Assembly: GCA_026393175.1 (NCBI GenBank)
Contig: JAPLAT010000607.1
Coordinates: forward strand, 1 to 45,932
From: Pseudonocardiales bacterium
GTDB taxonomy: Bacteria > Actinomycetota > Actinomycetes > Mycobacteriales > Pseudonocardiaceae
Reading direction: 5' to 3'
Length of the DNA stretch: 45,932 nt
Shown: piece after piece, positions 1-8,834 of the stretch
Position numbering within the stretch: position 1 is the first letter of the stretch
How the letters are laid out: the number at the start of each line of letters is the position of its first letter
Position numbers and translations under genes: made by a program
Notes under the pieces: generated by a model
The model's input: only the letters and a program-made list of their open reading frames with translations
Databases searched by the model: none
What the model was told of the DNA's origin: nothing

Positions 1-8
1 CGCTCGCG

Positions 9-917
9 GTGGGCACCGCCGCCGCGGCCGGGATCGCCGGGGCGGCGGCCGACCGCCCGCTGCTCGCCACGGTCGCCGCCGCGCGCGCCGCGGCCGACGT
101 CGCGGGCGTGACGTGCGTCGGCCTCGCGCTCGTGATCGTCCTGCTCCCGGCCCCCGACCCGCGCACCCGCCACGACGCCGCCCGCGTCCGGCGCCTCGTC
201 GACCGGGCGTTGCTCGTGCTCGGCGGCCTCTGGGCCGCGCTGGTGCTGGCCGGGATCGCGCTGCGCACCGCGGACGCGTTCGGCCGCAGCCCCGGCCGGG
301 TCACCGCCGACGAGGTGCTGCGCTGGTCGCTGCAGCTGTCCGCGGGGCGCGGCATGGTGCTGACGGCGGGCTGCGCGCTGGTGGTGCTGGGCTGCGCGGC
401 CGTCCGGCTGCGCGACCCCGAGCGGGTGCCGGTGCGGATCCCGCTGGTCGCGGCCCTGCTCGGGGTGCTGACGCCGGCGGTCACCGGGCACGCCGGCTCG
501 GCCCCGGACCACCAGCTCGCCGTCGTCACCGCGGCCCTGCACGCCGGGGCCGCCGCGCTGTGGGTCGGCGGGCTCGGCGGGCTGATCGTGCTCGTCGCGG
601 GCCACCGCGCCCTGCTCGCGGGCGCGCTGCCGCGGTTCTCGCGGCTGGCCGGGGTGTGCGTGGTGGCCGTCGCCGTCACCGGCGTGCTGGCCGCGCAGGT
701 GCGGCTGCAGGGCTGGTCCGCGCTGCTCACCAGCGACTACGGGCTGCTCGTCGTCGGGAAGGCCGTCGCGCTCGTGCTGCTGGCCGGGCTCGGCGGGCTG
801 GCCCGGCGCCGGCTCGCCACCGGCGCGCTGCCCGTGCTGCGCTGGGCGGGCCTGGAGGTGGGGCTCATGGCCGTCACGCTCGGGCTCGCCGCCGCGCTCA
901 CCCAGACCGCGCCCTGA
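9..917 (+). CDS. CopD-family (copper resistance D domain) membrane protein; 5' end may lie outside the window
   Basis: 302-aa hydrophobic multi-TM protein with CopD-like motifs (GHAGS...HAGAAALWVGGLGGL); starts at the window edge. Confidence 0.7.
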   Translation: MGTAAAAGIAGAAADRPLLATVAAARAAADVAGVTCVGLALVIVLLPAPDPRTRHDAARVRRLVDRALLVLGGLWAALVLAGIALRTADAFGRSPGRVTADEVLRWSLQLSAGRGMVLTAGCALVVLGCAAVRLRDPERVPVRIPLVAALLGVLTPAVTGHAGSAPDHQLAVVTAALHAGAAALWVGGLGGLIVLVAGHRALLAGALPRFSRLAGVCVVAVAVTGVLAAQVRLQGWSALLTSDYGLLVVGKAVALVLLAGLGGLARRRLATGALPVLRWAGLEVGLMAVTLGLAAALTQTAP

Positions 918-935
918 CCAGCCCGACCGCCCCGG

Positions 936-2342
936 CTACCCGCCGGAGCGGTAGGCCTCCATCGCCCGCAGCCAGACCTCGCTGATCGTCGGGTAGGCCG
1001 GCACCGCGTGCCAGAGCCGCGCCATCGGGACCTCGGCGACGATCGCGACCGTGGCCGCGTGCAGCAGCTCGGCGACGTCCTGGCCGACGAACGTCACGCC
1101 GACGAGCACCTCGCGGGTGGTGTCGACGACCATCCGCATCGCGCCGTCGTAGCCGTCGGCCTGCAGCGACGAGCCGCCGACCGCGATCGGCAGGTCGACG
1201 ACCCGCACGGCGATCCCGGCCTCCCGGGCCTGCGCGGCGGTGCGGCCCACGGAGGCGACCTCGGGGTCGGTGAACACCACCTGCGGCACGGCCCCGTGGT
1301 CGGCCGTGGCGCCGTACTCGCTCCACGGCGCGGGCTCGGCCTGCTCGCCGCGGGCCCGGGCGCCGACGGCCGCGCCGACGATCCGGGCCGCGTACTTGCC
1401 CTGGTGGGTCAGGGGGGCGCGGCCGGTGACGTCGCCTGCGGCGTAGAGCCAGCCGCCGTCGACGCCCAGGACCAGCCCGGAGTCGTCGACCCGCAGGGGC
1501 TCGCCGGGCTCCAGCCCGACGGCCTCGACCCCGACCTCGGCGGTGTTCGGGCGCCGCCCGGTCGCGACGAGCAGCTCGTCGACGACGAGGGTCTCCCCGC
1601 CGACGTGCAGCGCGATCGCGCCGCCGTCGGCCGCGACCGAGTCGAGGTGGGTGTCCAGCCGCAGGTCGACGCCCTCCTCGCGCAGCGCGGCGGCGACCCG
1701 CTCGCCGGCGAAGGGCTCCATGGCGGGCAGCAGCGCCGGGCCGTTCTGCAGCAGCACGACCTCCGACCCGAGCCGCCGGAACGCCAGCGCCAGCTCGCAG
1801 CCGATCACGCCGCCGCCCAGCACGCCCAGGCGCGGCGGCACCTCCTTCGTCGACGTCGCGTCGCGGGAGGACCAGGTGCGGACGGTGTCCAGGCCCGGAA
1901 CGGGCGGCGTCACCGGCGTGCTCCCCGTGCACACGACGACGGCGTGCCGCGCGGTGACCGTCTCGCCGGCGACCTCGACCCGCCGCTCGCCGGTGATCCG
2001 CGCGTGGCCGCGCAGCACCGTGATCCCGGCGCCCTCGGCCCACTCGACCTGGCTCGTGTCGTCCCAGTCGTGGGTGAAGCCGTCGCGCCTGCGCAGCACG
2101 GCCTGCGGGTCGAACTCCGCGGTCGTGCCGGGCAGGCGGCGCAGCGCGGCGGCCGCGTGCCCGGTGCGCAGCAGCGCCTTCGACGGCATGCACGCCCAGT
2201 ACGAGCACTCGCCGCCGAGCAGCTCGGCCTCCACGATCGCGGCCGACAGCCCGGCCCTGGTGGCGTAGTCGGCGGCGTTCTCGCCCACCGCGCCGCCGCC
2301 GATCACGACGACGTCGAACTCGGTCGTCCCGGTCCCGGTCAT
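936..2342 (-). CDS. Pyridine nucleotide-disulfide oxidoreductase, mercuric reductase/dihydrolipoamide dehydrogenase-like
   Basis: Internal ATG at 2342 gives MTGTGTTEFDVVVIGGGAVGENAA; GGECSYWACMPSK redox motif; second Rossmann GGGVIGCELA; LYAAGDVTG. Confidence 0.9.
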   Translation of the reverse strand: MTGTGTTEFDVVVIGGGAVGENAADYATRAGLSAAIVEAELLGGECSYWACMPSKALLRTGHAAAALRRLPGTTAEFDPQAVLRRRDGFTHDWDDTSQVEWAEGAGITVLRGHARITGERRVEVAGETVTARHAVVVCTGSTPVTPPVPGLDTVRTWSSRDATSTKEVPPRLGVLGGGVIGCELALAFRRLGSEVVLLQNGPALLPAMEPFAGERVAAALREEGVDLRLDTHLDSVAADGGAIALHVGGETLVVDELLVATGRRPNTAEVGVEAVGLEPGEPLRVDDSGLVLGVDGGWLYAAGDVTGRAPLTHQGKYAARIVGAAVGARARGEQAEPAPWSEYGATADHGAVPQVVFTDPEVASVGRTAAQAREAGIAVRVVDLPIAVGGSSLQADGYDGAMRMVVDTTREVLVGVTFVGQDVAELLHAATVAIVAEVPMARLWHAVPAYPTISEVWLRAMEAYRSGG

Positions 2343-2995
2343 CCCAGCCCCTTCACGGCCTCGAACAGGTCGGTCGCGCCCGACCGCAGCTCCAGGACCA
2401 GCCCGGCGGAGGTCGGGGTCTCCAGCAGCGCGGCGAGCACGGCGGCGGTGTCGTCGCGGGTGACGTCCCCGCGCTCGACGGGCGGCGGGGCGAGCAGCAC
2501 CTTCCCGGTGCCGGGGTCGTCGGTCAGCCGGCCCGGGCGCAGGATCGTCCACTCCAGGTCGGTGGCGCGCAGCGCGTCCTCGGCGGCCTTCTTCGCCCGC
2601 AGGTAGGCCGCCCACACCTCGTCCGTGCCGGGCGCGGGCGGGTCGTCCACGCCGGTGGAGGAGACGAGCAGGTAGCGGCGCACCCCGGCCAGGTGCGCGG
2701 CGTCGGCGAGCAGGACCGCCGCGGCGCGGTCGACGGTGTCCTTGCGCGCGACGCCGCTGCCCGGCCCGGCGCCCGCGGCGAAGACCACGGCGTCGGCGCC
2801 GCCCAGGTGCCCGGCGACCTCGTCCACGCGCGCCGACTCCAGGTCGCACACCGCGGCCGCGGCCCCGGCGGTCTCCAGGTCGGCGACGTGGTCGGGGTTG
2901 CGCACCAGCCCCAGCACCGTGTCCCCGCGCCCGGCGAGCAGCGCCGCCAGCCGCAGCCCGATCTTCCCGTGTCCACCCGCGATCACCACATGCAC
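2339..2995 (-). CDS. NAD(P)-binding SDR-like protein (NAD(P)H-binding/NmrA type)
   Basis: N-terminal VVIAGGHGKIGLRLAALLAGRG; SSTGVDD; 4-nt overlap with the downstream oxidoreductase. Confidence 0.85.
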   Translation of the reverse strand: MHVVIAGGHGKIGLRLAALLAGRGDTVLGLVRNPDHVADLETAGAAAAVCDLESARVDEVAGHLGGADAVVFAAGAGPGSGVARKDTVDRAAAVLLADAAHLAGVRRYLLVSSTGVDDPPAPGTDEVWAAYLRAKKAAEDALRATDLEWTILRPGRLTDDPGTGKVLLAPPPVERGDVTRDDTAAVLAALLETPTSAGLVLELRSGATDLFEAVKGLG

Positions 2996-3055
2996 GGCGC
3001 AGACGCTAGACCCGCCGGGCCTCCCCCGCCGGATCCTCCACCCGGCCGGCCGGGG

Positions 3056-3508
3056 TCAGCGGTGCGGGCGCAGGGTCCAGACGACCGTCATGCGGGTGGT
3101 CTCGCGGCCCTCGGCGTCGGTGATCGTGACGCCCACCGTGAACTCGGGGCGGGTGCCGGCGTCGAGCTCGGCGAGCACGTCGGCGGGGTCGCGGTCCAGC
3201 ACCGCGACGGCGGTGAGCGGGCCCTTGGCCAGCTTGAGGTAGGCGATCTCGGAGGACACGACGAGCGGGGTCGCCCGGTCCATCGTCGCACCGAAGGCGG
3301 CCAGCCCGACCGCCCCGGACGCGGTCTCGCCCAGACCGAAGATCATCGCCGCGTGCGGGCCGCCCACGTGGTTGTGCCGCTGCGCCGCGTCGGGCAGGTG
3401 CGCCGTGCAGCGCTGCGGGGTGGTCTCGTCGAAGGTGATGCCGGCCTCGCGGACCCAGGGGACCGACTGCCCCATCGCCGCGCCGACCCAGCTCGTGTCC
3501 GTCGCCAT
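3056..3508 (-). CDS. Hotdog-fold thioesterase (PaaI/DUF4442-like)
   Basis: 150 aa; RHNHVGGPHAAMIFGLGETASG motif. Confidence 0.75.
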   Translation of the reverse strand: MATDTSWVGAAMGQSVPWVREAGITFDETTPQRCTAHLPDAAQRHNHVGGPHAAMIFGLGETASGAVGLAAFGATMDRATPLVVSSEIAYLKLAKGPLTAVAVLDRDPADVLAELDAGTRPEFTVGVTITDAEGRETTRMTVVWTLRPHR

Positions 3509-3650
3509 GCGCCTACCTTACTCACGGGTAACCCTACCCCAACCGTGAGGAGTTTTGTCCGTTTTCTCGCTCTGCGGAATGAGCCGGGTTGTGAGCGGCA
3601 GCACGTGCGACTGTGATCCGAGGGACAGCGACGTCCGAGGAGGTCCACCG

Positions 3651-4679
3651 GTGAAGGCCGTCCGTGTGCACGCGTACCACTCCGATCCGAAGATCGACGA
3701 CATACCGGAGCCCACCATCCAGGGCCCGCTCGACGTCATCGTGAAGGTCGGCGGTGCCGGCGTCTGCCGCACCGACCTGCACATCATCAACGGGGACTGG
3801 TCCGAGGCGATGGCGCCCGAACTGCCCTACGTCATCGGCCACGAGAACGCCGGGTGGGTGCACGAGATCGGCGCGGGGGTCACCAACGTCGCCGTCGGCG
3901 ACACGGTGATCCTGCACCCGCAGCCCTCCTGCGGCCTGTGCCTGGCCTGCCGCCGCGGGCGCGACATGCAGTGCGAGGCGGCCTTCTTCCCCGGCCTGTC
4001 CAACAACGACGGCGGCATGGCCGAGTACCTGCGCACCACCGCGCGGGCCTGCATCAAGCTCGACCCCAGCACCAACCCGGCCGACGTCGCCGCGCTCGCC
4101 GACGCGGGCATCACGGCCTACCACGCCGTGCGCAAGGCGGTGCCGCTGCTCTACCCCGGCACCACCGCCGTCGTGCAGGGCGCGGGCGGCCTCGGCCACA
4201 TCGCGATCCAGACCCTCGCCGCGATCACGGGCACGCGCATCGTCGTCGTCGACCGCAACCCCGACGCGCTGGCGCTGGCCAAGCAGATCGGCGCCGACGA
4301 GACCGTCCTCGCCGACGGCTCGCACGTCGACGCCGTCAAGGACCTGACGAACGGGCTCGGCGGTGACGTCGTCTTCGACTTCGTCGCCGAGCAGGGCGCC
4401 GAGAACGACGCCTGGGCGATGACCGCCCCGGCCGGGTCGGACTTCGTCCTGGGCTACGGCGGCACCTTCACGGCCCCCACGCTGGATTTCGTGGGCGGGG
4501 AGAAGAACGTCATCGGCAACATCGTCGGCACCTACGCCGACCTGTCCGAGCTGATGGTCCTGGCGCAGGCCGGGAAGGTCACCCTGCACACGAAGCAGTA
4601 CCCCCTCGATGCCGCACTCGACGCACTCCACGATCTCGACGCCGGCAGGGTCCGCGGACGCGCGATCCTGGTTCCATAG
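3651..4679 (+). CDS. Zinc-dependent, NAD-linked alcohol dehydrogenase
   Basis: GTG start with AGGAGG upstream; GVCRTDLH catalytic Zn region, structural Zn CGLCLACRRGRDMQC, GAGGLGHIAIQ Rossmann motif. Confidence 0.92.
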   Translation: MKAVRVHAYHSDPKIDDIPEPTIQGPLDVIVKVGGAGVCRTDLHIINGDWSEAMAPELPYVIGHENAGWVHEIGAGVTNVAVGDTVILHPQPSCGLCLACRRGRDMQCEAAFFPGLSNNDGGMAEYLRTTARACIKLDPSTNPADVAALADAGITAYHAVRKAVPLLYPGTTAVVQGAGGLGHIAIQTLAAITGTRIVVVDRNPDALALAKQIGADETVLADGSHVDAVKDLTNGLGGDVVFDFVAEQGAENDAWAMTAPAGSDFVLGYGGTFTAPTLDFVGGEKNVIGNIVGTYADLSELMVLAQAGKVTLHTKQYPLDAALDALHDLDAGRVRGRAILVP

Positions 4680-4697
4680 ATAAGGGAGTCCCACCAC

Positions 4698-5765
4698 ATG
4701 TATGAGAAAGATGGCGAGAAGTACTTCATCGTCGACGCCCACATGCACTACTGGGACGCCAGCCGCGAGAACTGGCGAGAGGGCCGTGAGCAGTACGCCA
4801 AGGGCTGGATCGACTGCTTCTACGGCTACCACCAGCTCGCCCCGCCGGAGACCCACTGGGACTACGAGAAGTACCTCAAGGTCTCCGAGGACGACCTGAT
4901 CCGCGACGTCTTCGAGGAGGGCTACGTCGACAAGGCGATCTTCCAGTCGACGTACCTCAAGTACTGGTACACCGAGGGCTTCAACACCGCCGAGCGCAAC
5001 GGCGCGCTCGTGGAGAAGTACGCGGACAAGCTCATCGTCAACGGGCGCTGGGACCCGCGCGACGGCGAGGCGGGCCTCAAGCAGCTCGAGGAGGACGCCA
5101 AGCGCTGGAACCTCAAGGGCGTGAAGCTCTACACCGCGGAATGGCACGAGAACGGCTCCCGCGGCTGGAAGCTGACCGACCCCGAGGCCTACAAGTTCCT
5201 GGAGAAGTGCCAGGAGCTGGGCATCAAGAACATGCACGCCCACAAGGGCCCGACGATCTGGCCGCTCAACAAGGACGCGTTCAACGCCGACGACATCGAC
5301 CAGGCGGCGAGCGACTTCCCGGAGCTGAACTTCATCATCGAGCACGCGGGCATCCCGCGCATCGAGGACTTCGCGTTCATGGCGGTGCAGGAGCCCAACG
5401 TCTACGCGGGCTGCTCGGTGGTCATCGGCGGGCTGATGCACGCGCGGCCGAAGTTCTTCGCCAAGGTGCTCGGCGAGCTGCTGTTCTGGGTCGGCGAGGA
5501 CCGCCTGACCTTCGGCAGCGACTACAACATCTGGACGCCGAAGTGGCAGATCGAGGGCCTGGTCGACTACCAGATCCCCGACGACGACGCCTTCACCGAC
5601 TACCCGAAGCTGACCACGGCCACGAAGAAGAAGATCCTGGGCCTCAACGCGGCCCGGCTCTACGACATCGACGTGCCCGCCGAGTGCCAGCTGCCCACCA
5701 CGGCGGACGAGAACCTCGCCCCCGGCGGTGAGCTGGTCGAGGACATCGCGGGGGCGCAGGCGTGA
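4698..5765 (+). CDS. Amidohydrolase-family protein of the type found in propane/soluble di-iron monooxygenase clusters
   Basis: FIVDAHMHYWDASRENW; IEHAGIPRIEDFAF; FGSDYNIWTPKWQIEGLVDYQIP; close spacing to adh. Confidence 0.88.
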   Translation: MYEKDGEKYFIVDAHMHYWDASRENWREGREQYAKGWIDCFYGYHQLAPPETHWDYEKYLKVSEDDLIRDVFEEGYVDKAIFQSTYLKYWYTEGFNTAERNGALVEKYADKLIVNGRWDPRDGEAGLKQLEEDAKRWNLKGVKLYTAEWHENGSRGWKLTDPEAYKFLEKCQELGIKNMHAHKGPTIWPLNKDAFNADDIDQAASDFPELNFIIEHAGIPRIEDFAFMAVQEPNVYAGCSVVIGGLMHARPKFFAKVLGELLFWVGEDRLTFGSDYNIWTPKWQIEGLVDYQIPDDDAFTDYPKLTTATKKKILGLNAARLYDIDVPAECQLPTTADENLAPGGELVEDIAGAQA

Positions 5766-6451
5766 GTGCTCTCCGGGACGCCGTCTGGCGTGCCCTGGAC
5801 ACGGTGCTCGACCCGGAGCTGGACGAGCCGGTCACCGACCTCGACTTCGTCGAGTCGTGCACCGTGTCCGAGGAGGGGGTGGCGACCGTCGTGCTGCGGT
5901 TGCCCACCTTCTTCTGCGCGCCGAACTTCTCCTTCCTCATGGTGGCCGACGCGTTCGACGCGGTGTCCGCCGTCGAGGGGGTCACGCGCGCGGACGTCAC
6001 CCTGGCCGACCACCACGCCTCCACCGAGATCAACGGTGGGGTCGCGGCCCAGGCGGGCTTCGTCGCCACGTTCGACGGCGAGGCCACCGACGAGCTCGAC
6101 GAGCTGCGCCGGACGTTCCTCAACAAGGCCGTCGTCGCCGGGCAGGACCGCGTGGCCCGGCCGCTGGTCGACGCCGGGGTGGGGCCCGAGGAGCTCGCCG
6201 AGCTCACCCTCGGGGCCGCGCCGCCGTCGGGTGACCTCGACCGGCTGCGGTCGCGCCGGGCCCAGCTCGGCCTGCCGCACGACGACGACGCGCCGCTGCT
6301 GCTCCACCAGGACGGCAGCCGGGTCAGCTCGGCGCAGGTGCCGCTGCACCTGCGGCGGGCCAGGCTGACCCGGATCGGGATCGAGACGAACGGGGAGTTC
6401 TGCAAGAGCTTCCTCAAGACCCGGTACCCGGACAGGGTGGGCATCGGCTGA
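5762..6451 (+). CDS. DUF59/MIP18-family iron-sulfur (metal) assembly factor with a long C-terminal extension
   Basis: N-terminal LDTVLDPELDEPVTDLDFVES...VVLRLPTFFCAPNF; 4-nt overlap with the amidohydrolase gene. Confidence 0.85.
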   Translation: MSALRDAVWRALDTVLDPELDEPVTDLDFVESCTVSEEGVATVVLRLPTFFCAPNFSFLMVADAFDAVSAVEGVTRADVTLADHHASTEINGGVAAQAGFVATFDGEATDELDELRRTFLNKAVVAGQDRVARPLVDAGVGPEELAELTLGAAPPSGDLDRLRSRRAQLGLPHDDDAPLLLHQDGSRVSSAQVPLHLRRARLTRIGIETNGEFCKSFLKTRYPDRVGIG

Positions 6452-6466
6452 GCGAGCGAGCGGGTA

Positions 6467-6498
6467 CGCCCCGGTCCCGGAACGTCGGGACCGGGGCG
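6467..6498 (+). terminator. Intrinsic terminator-like hairpin downstream of the DUF59 gene
   Basis: Perfect 13-bp inverted repeat CGCCCCGGTCCCG-gaacgt-CGGGACCGGGGCG, then ttcccc. Confidence 0.75.
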
Positions 6499-6518
6499 TT
6501 CCCCGTCCGGAGGACGGC

Positions 6519-6962
6519 ATGACCATCGGGATCCAGCAGCTGCTGTGGCAGAACGAGCGGATCCGGGACACCTTCCACGAGGCCGTGCACGGCCGGGGCG
6601 ACGTCGACGCGGCGCTGGCCGTCACCGCGCCCGACTGCGCGCTGCTCAACGTGCCCGCCGGCACCGGGGCCACCGGGGACGGCCTGCGCCGCTACCTCGC
6701 CGAGGACGTCGTGCCGCACCGGCCGTCCGGGCTCGCCTTCCGCCGGGTCTCCCGCACGGTGGACAAGTTCCGGGTGGTGGAGGAGTCGGTCGTGTCGTTC
6801 GTCCACGACCGCGAGCTGCCGTGGCTGCTGCCCGGGGTCGCCCCGACCGGGCGGGCCGTGGAGGTGCTGGCCGTCTCCGTCGTCACGGTGCGGCTGTCCC
6901 GGATCACCAGCCACCGCACGCTCTGGGACCACGCCGGGCTGCTGGCCCGGCTCACCGGCTGA
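6519..6962 (+). CDS. NTF2/SnoaL-like fold protein
   Basis: 147 aa; IRDTFHEAVHGRGDVDAALAVTAPDCALLNVP pattern of NTF2-like polyketide cyclase-type proteins. Confidence 0.55.
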   Translation: MTIGIQQLLWQNERIRDTFHEAVHGRGDVDAALAVTAPDCALLNVPAGTGATGDGLRRYLAEDVVPHRPSGLAFRRVSRTVDKFRVVEESVVSFVHDRELPWLLPGVAPTGRAVEVLAVSVVTVRLSRITSHRTLWDHAGLLARLTG

Positions 6963-7662
6963 GCAGCAGCACCCGGAACAGGTTCTCCAGCACGTAGGAC
7001 CCGTCCGGGCGGCGGTGCCGCTCCATCCGCCCGAGCACCGCGTCCCGCACGGCGACCGGGCCGGCCGCGCGCATCGCGGCGTGCCCGATCCCGGAGGAGA
7101 ACAGCGGGGCCAGCACGTCGTCCTCGTCGTCGTAGACGAACGGGCAGACGACCTCCTCCAGCGCGGCGACCGCCAGCCCGGCGTCGACGGCCAGGGCGCG
7201 CAGCGCGGCGGCGTCGAGGGCGGGCGCGGGCCGGCGCGGGCCCAGGAACCCCTCCAGGGCCTCCCCGAACGCGCGCACCCCGCACTCGTCCTCCCGGCCC
7301 CACACCGTGGCGACGACGACGGGCGCGACCCGCCCGGCCCCGGCCAGCACCCGCCCCGGCGCGGCGACGTGCGGGAGCAGCTGGACGGCCGCGGCGACGT
7401 CGTGCGGGCCGGGGTCGCCGAGCTCGGTGGCGTCGCCCACGGCGAACCGCGCCCCGGGCACGGCGGCGGCGGCCCGCTCCACGGCGACCGGGTCGAGGTC
7501 GAGCCCGAGCACCCGGGCCCCGCGCGCCACGGCCGCGGCGGCGAACCCGCCGGTGCCGCAGCCGAGGTCGAGCACCCGCGTGCCCGCCCCGACGCCGGCG
7601 AGGTCGAGCACCCGGGTGTGCAGCGGCGCCGCCCACCCGCGCGGGCCCTCCCCCGCGGTCAT
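6952..7662 (-). CDS. Class I SAM-dependent methyltransferase
   Basis: VGAGTRVLDLGCGTGGFAAAAVARGARVLGLDLDP motif I; start overlaps the stop of the upstream gene. Confidence 0.85.
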   Translation of the reverse strand: MTAGEGPRGWAAPLHTRVLDLAGVGAGTRVLDLGCGTGGFAAAAVARGARVLGLDLDPVAVERAAAAVPGARFAVGDATELGDPGPHDVAAAVQLLPHVAAPGRVLAGAGRVAPVVVATVWGREDECGVRAFGEALEGFLGPRRPAPALDAAALRALAVDAGLAVAALEEVVCPFVYDDEDDVLAPLFSSGIGHAAMRAAGPVAVRDAVLGRMERHRRPDGSYVLENLFRVLLLSR

Positions 7663-8789
7663 CCCCAGACGTCCTGGGCGACCTGCACGACCAGCGCGAG
7701 CTTGGCCCGCTGCTCGTCGACGGTGAGGTCGTTGCCCTCGACGGTGGAGGAGAACCCGCACTGCGGGGACAGGCACAGCTGGTCGAGCGGCACGTACTTC
7801 GCGGCCTCGTCGATGCGCCGCTTGAGCGCGTCGGCGTCCTCCAGCGCCCCGGTCTTCGTGGTGACCAGCCCGAGCACCACCCGCTTGCCCGGCGGGACGA
7901 ACCGCAGCGGCTCGAAGCCCCCGGAGCGCTCGTCGTCGAACTCGCAGAAGAACCCGTCCACGCCCAGCTCGCCGAACAGCGCCTCGGCGACGAAGTCGTA
8001 GCTGCCCTCCGCGGCCCACGAGGAGCGGAAGTTGCCGCGGCACATGTGCGTGGTGACGACCATGTCGTCGGGCCGGTCGGCGATCGCCGCGTTGATCTGG
8101 CGGATGTAGCGCAGGTGCTGGGTGGCCGGGTCGTTGCCCTTGGCCGCCAGCGCGTCGCGGTGCGCCGGGTCGTTGAGGTAGGCGAGGCTGGTGTCGTCGA
8201 GCTGCAGGTACCGGCACCCCAGGTCGTACATCCCGCGGAGCTGTGCGGCGTAGGCGGCCGACAGGTCGGCCCAGAACTCCTCGACGTCGGGGTAGACCGA
8301 CGTGTCGATCGCCGCGGTGCCGCCGCGGGCGTGCACCATGCTCGGCGACGGGATGGTCAGCTTCGGCACCGCCGTGGTGACGGTGTCGGCGAGGAACCGG
8401 AAGTGGTCGGCGAAGATCGGCTCGTCCAGGCGCACCCGGCCGTCGATCGCCAGCCCCGCCGAGGTGAACGCGCCCTCGCCCGCGGCGTTGCGCATGGTCA
8501 CGCGGATCTGCTCGTCGGTGCGGGAGATGCCGCCGAGGCGGTAGATGAAGTCCATGTGCCACGACGTGCGGCGGAACTCCCCGTCCGTCGCGGCGGCCAG
8601 GCCGACCTCCTCCTGCAGCGCCACGACGTCGCGGATCGCGGCGTCCTCGACGGCCCGCAGGCCCGCGTCGTCCAGCGAGCCCGCCGCGTGGGCCGCCCTG
8701 GCGTCGATGAGGGCCGGGGGCCGCAGCAGGCTGCCGACGTGGTCGGCCCGGAACGGCGGGGTCATGGTCGGGGTCGCGCTCGGGGTCAT
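7659..8789 (-). CDS. MetE C-terminal-like methyltransferase (YxjG-type cobalamin-independent methionine synthase family)
   Basis: FRADHVGSLLRP; VTTHMCRGNFRSSW; LCLSPQCGFSSTVEGNDL Zn-ligand motifs. Confidence 0.88.
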   Translation of the reverse strand: MTPSATPTMTPPFRADHVGSLLRPPALIDARAAHAAGSLDDAGLRAVEDAAIRDVVALQEEVGLAAATDGEFRRTSWHMDFIYRLGGISRTDEQIRVTMRNAAGEGAFTSAGLAIDGRVRLDEPIFADHFRFLADTVTTAVPKLTIPSPSMVHARGGTAAIDTSVYPDVEEFWADLSAAYAAQLRGMYDLGCRYLQLDDTSLAYLNDPAHRDALAAKGNDPATQHLRYIRQINAAIADRPDDMVVTTHMCRGNFRSSWAAEGSYDFVAEALFGELGVDGFFCEFDDERSGGFEPLRFVPPGKRVVLGLVTTKTGALEDADALKRRIDEAAKYVPLDQLCLSPQCGFSSTVEGNDLTVDEQRAKLALVVQVAQDVWG

Positions 8790-8834
8790 GGGCCGAGGCT
8801 ATGCCCGGACCGGCATGCGTTGCATGATCCGTTC

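Noticed and set aside
7659-8789. Epoxyalkane:coenzyme M transferase (alkene metabolism, tempting near the propane-type module)
   Set aside because: Motifs CRGNFRSSW and LCLSPQCGFSSTVEGNDL fit the generic YxjG MetE-like family; no other alkene genes nearby.
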